From Todiramphus chloris collaris (lineage: Eukaryota; Chordata; Aves; Coraciiformes; Alcedinidae): DNA of 64,000 bases. The DNA lies in NCBI GenBank assembly GCA_025345505.1, contig JANVCC010000261.1, forward strand, positions 2,778,431-2,842,430, written 5' to 3'. How positions within the stretch are numbered: the stretch's first letter is position 1; every line of letters starts with the position of its first letter. The position numbers were made by a program, and so were the translations under genes. Below are positions 62,839 to 64,000 of this stretch, in pieces. The notes below the pieces were generated by a model. That model saw nothing but the letters and a program-made list of their open reading frames with translations, searched no databases and had not been told where the DNA came from.

Positions 62839-63411
62839 CTCTGCCTGCCTTTGACATACCTAAAAATAAAAATTATGTAACAGTCTTTGGCCTAAGTGGA
62901 CGCTACAGGAGAGGATCGGCGGTGACATTAAAGTATTGCCAAGGAACAGCAATGTGGTATTCGATGCACTGAATTTATATATGTCACCATCACATGGACA
63001 AATGTTTCTGATGTCTCGTACAAAAGTAGAGAAATAAGGAAGTCCTGCAAGCACTATTTACTTTGGCTGTCATGGAATAGGCTATGCATCTTCTTCCATG
63101 CTGAACTTCTACATAAAGCTCTGCTAATGTCTAGAACAATTCCCACAGGCTTGGCTTGTGATGAAAGTGACCTTCTCTCCGTGTCCTGCATGGCCTGCTT
63201 CCCATTTGGCCGAATCCGAGTCCCTGCACGCCAGCGATCTGTGCCATATAGCCTTTGTATATCTGAATCATGACAAGGATCAGCTGATAGAAAACACGAG
63301 GAAAAGCAAGAAGGCCACGTTGGCGAGAGCCTTGTGACTGCAGGGAGCAGGTCTGCACTGGTTCACATCAGCGGCGGGGCTTCAAACAACATGAAGCTGG
63401 GGTATGTGCAC

Positions 63412-63465
63412 AGAAGGACTAGCACAGCAGTAGAAAAGGACCAGCAGAGAAGGACTAGCAGAGCA
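63412..63465. repeat. short direct repeat, period 35
   Basis: AGAAGGACTAGCACAGCAG at 63412 recurs as AGAAGGACTAGCAGAGCAG at 63447, with a related block (AAAAGGACCAGCAGAG) between them. It is a small local duplication. Confidence 0.75.
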
Positions 63466-64000
63466 GCATTGCATTTATGCCATCTGGCACTCAGCAGCAC
63501 TTGTCCGCAGCGCTGGCTGTGCCAGACCTGGTCTGCCATAGTAACACGTAGCTCTTGAAGCTTTGATTTTAGGGGGACTTGTTTAGGTCATCACGTAGCG
63601 TGTGCTTTGAAAACCAACGACTCCAGTTACACAGATCGCTCCAGTGCTCTCATCCATCATGCAGTGCCTCGTGAAGGCTATTCTGGTATGTCAGAAACTG
63701 CAGGAACAGGTATTCTGAAACCAGTACCATGGTGTGGTCTTTAGCATATCATTAAAAAAGGAGGTGTGTAACACAGGAGTAGTGACATTCACCTGTGCAG
63801 AACTTGCCCTTTCCTGTTGTACTCGTGTCCTTTTGTGTGCTGTTGTCAGCCACGACTAGCTGAGCACGCTGCACAGAGGTATTTTCATGGAAGGATCACC
63901 ACTGGCTTTTTGCTATCAACACTTACAGGGTGTAAATTGTTTACATCCTCAGAATGGATCAGTGAACTGCTAATCAGCCGAAAAAGGAATATATATAGTA

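Larger units (their letters stand above)
56081..64000. other. downstream intergenic DNA, no gene recognised
   Basis: AT-rich DNA without a recognisable exon, RNA gene or long open frame. It holds a CR1 scrap at 56.3 kb, a short AT repeat (57174-57190), an A-run (57593-57608) and a T-run (62819-62838). In mammals the next gene in this direction is ST18. I saw no ST18 coding exon, so if the order is conserved it lies beyond the right edge. Confidence 0.55.

Noticed and set aside
1-64000. Endogenous retrovirus, CRISPR array, tRNA or rRNA gene
   Set aside because: I looked for paired terminal repeats, gag/pol/env-like frames, regularly spaced repeats and cloverleaf or ribosomal motifs, and found none I could support by eye.

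Overview
The window reads as bird nuclear DNA. The evidence is several CR1 LINE fragments with avian-type 3' tails, AT-rich non-coding DNA, one strong CpG island, and a protein-coding gene with widely spaced short exons. No bacterial, viral or organellar features were seen. The species cannot be fixed. Two young-looking CR1 copies, about 95% alike by eye, suggest a lineage in which CR1 stayed active fairly recently.

The one gene I can identify is ALKAL1 (FAM150A, augmentor beta), on the + strand, which encodes a small secreted ligand of the receptor tyrosine kinases ALK and LTK. Its CpG-island promoter region covers about 20.28-22.0 kb and contains a TATA box at 20306-20313. A putative non-coding exon ends at 20479. 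A 400-base run of N (21322-21721) hides most of the first coding exon, including the start codon and signal peptide; only that exon's last 63 bases (21722-21784) are readable. The conserved C-terminal domain is split over three short exons: 46957-47010, 51207-51287 and 52501 to a stop at 52563-52565. All junctions are phase 1 with canonical splice sites, and the joined reading frame closely matches the ALKAL1 C-terminus as I remember it. A splice donor 12 bases after the stop and an acceptor at 55401-55403 suggest a separate 3' UTR exon that ends near two polyadenylation signals at 56041-56062.

Layout: 1-20.28 kb is upstream intergenic DNA with CR1 scraps (1.8, 5.0 and 6.5-7.0 kb), an old LINE reverse-transcriptase fossil on the minus strand (about 14.3-14.65 kb), a pyrimidine-rich tract (9.34-9.78 kb) and a small CpG-rich patch (5.83-6.13 kb). 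20.28-22.0 kb is the promoter and CpG island. 21.8-46.96 kb is a 25 kb first intron with a CpG-rich patch at 27.27-28.1 kb that carries a 74-bp tandem duplication. 46.96-56.06 kb holds the remaining exons, with a CR1 copy in intron 2 and another CpG-rich patch in the last intron. 56.07-64.0 kb is non-coding apart from one CR1 scrap and simple repeats.

I found no CRISPR array, no operon-like system, no tRNA or rRNA gene, and no recognisable endogenous retrovirus. I do not see an undescribed biological system here. The points most worth checking are the gap-hidden first exon of ALKAL1, its untranslated exons, and three isolated CpG-rich patches that could be unannotated promoters, exons or old repeats.
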